From the NCBI RefSeq assembly GCF_017873235.1, contig NZ_JAGGJZ010000013.1, forward strand, positions 1 to 33,964: a stretch of 33,964 nt of DNA, read 5' to 3'. The notes under the pieces are model-generated. The model was not told the DNA's origin, ran no database searches, and saw only the letters and a program-made list of their open reading frames with translations. This DNA is from Clostridium moniliforme (GTDB lineage Bacteria; Bacillota; Clostridia; Clostridiales; Clostridiaceae). Of this stretch, positions 33,956 through 33,964 are shown piece by piece; position 1 is the first letter of the stretch, and each line of letters starts with the position of its first letter. The position numbers were made by a program, and so were the translations under genes.

Positions 33956-33964
33956 TGGTGGACC
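33956..33964 (-). tRNA. 3' end of another tRNA, cut by the right edge
   Basis: The minus strand begins GGTCCACCA, the end of an acceptor stem plus discriminator A and CCA, four bases before tRNA-Ala. The 5' end must start GGACC, which fits elongator tRNA-Met of Firmicutes. The identity is a guess from nine bases. Confidence 0.6.

Overview
The window looks like chromosomal DNA of a low-GC Firmicute, most likely a cluster I Clostridium close to the C. perfringens/C. baratii group. Support comes from the very high A+T content, strong AGGAG-type ribosome binding sites, the tRNA and 5S sequences, hairpin-plus-T-tract terminators after most genes, and Clostridium-like Ung, CinA, glucokinase and OPT transporter proteins. 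The species assignment is an inference. Nearly all genes lie on the minus strand; the plus-strand exceptions are ung, a sirtuin gene, a small SH3-like gene and a DUF2334 gene.

Layout. Positions 1-201 hold the leader and two tandem promoters of an rRNA operon that runs leftwards out of the window. Uracil-DNA glycosylase (ung), an acyltransferase and a small membrane protein follow. At 2.95-3.23 kb a stand-alone 5S rRNA-tRNA-Phe unit has its own consensus promoter and terminator. Next comes a zinc-ribbon sirtuin (3.3-4.1 kb), then a minus-strand three-gene island (4.1-7.5 kb): a SIR2-domain gene, a HerA-type ATPase gene overlapping it by 8 bases, and an 84-codon gene of unknown function. The first two match the architecture of the SIR2-HerA (Nezha) anti-phage system. 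On the far side of the island lies a decayed partial copy of the neighbouring sirtuin gene (about 7582-7758), with a nonsense codon and an 87-base in-frame deletion. The island is therefore bracketed by an intact and a broken sirtuin copy in direct orientation, which looks like an insertion or recombination footprint.

From 7.9 to 24 kb the content is mostly housekeeping: an SH3-like membrane protein, a CPBP protease, CinA, a histidine phosphatase, an OPT peptide transporter with an almost overlapping PqqD-like gene and an upstream PepD dipeptidase (peptide uptake and breakdown), a ROK glucokinase, an EF-G paralogue, a membrane-anchored MutS-like ATPase and an MgtC protein. From 23 to 32.6 kb envelope functions dominate: a propeller-like lipoprotein-sized protein, a phosphodiester glycosidase, an LTA-synthase-like sulfatase-fold enzyme in operon with a GT39-like glycosyltransferase, an AbgT transporter, a DUF2334 deacetylase-like protein and a VanZ protein. 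The right edge has a zinc-ribbon protein, a tiny coiled-coil gene, tRNA-Ala and the last bases of another tRNA, probably elongator tRNA-Met.

The strongest candidate for a special system is the SIR2-HerA island with its unrecognised third gene and sirtuin-remnant boundary. No CRISPR array, transposase, integrase or prophage gene was seen.
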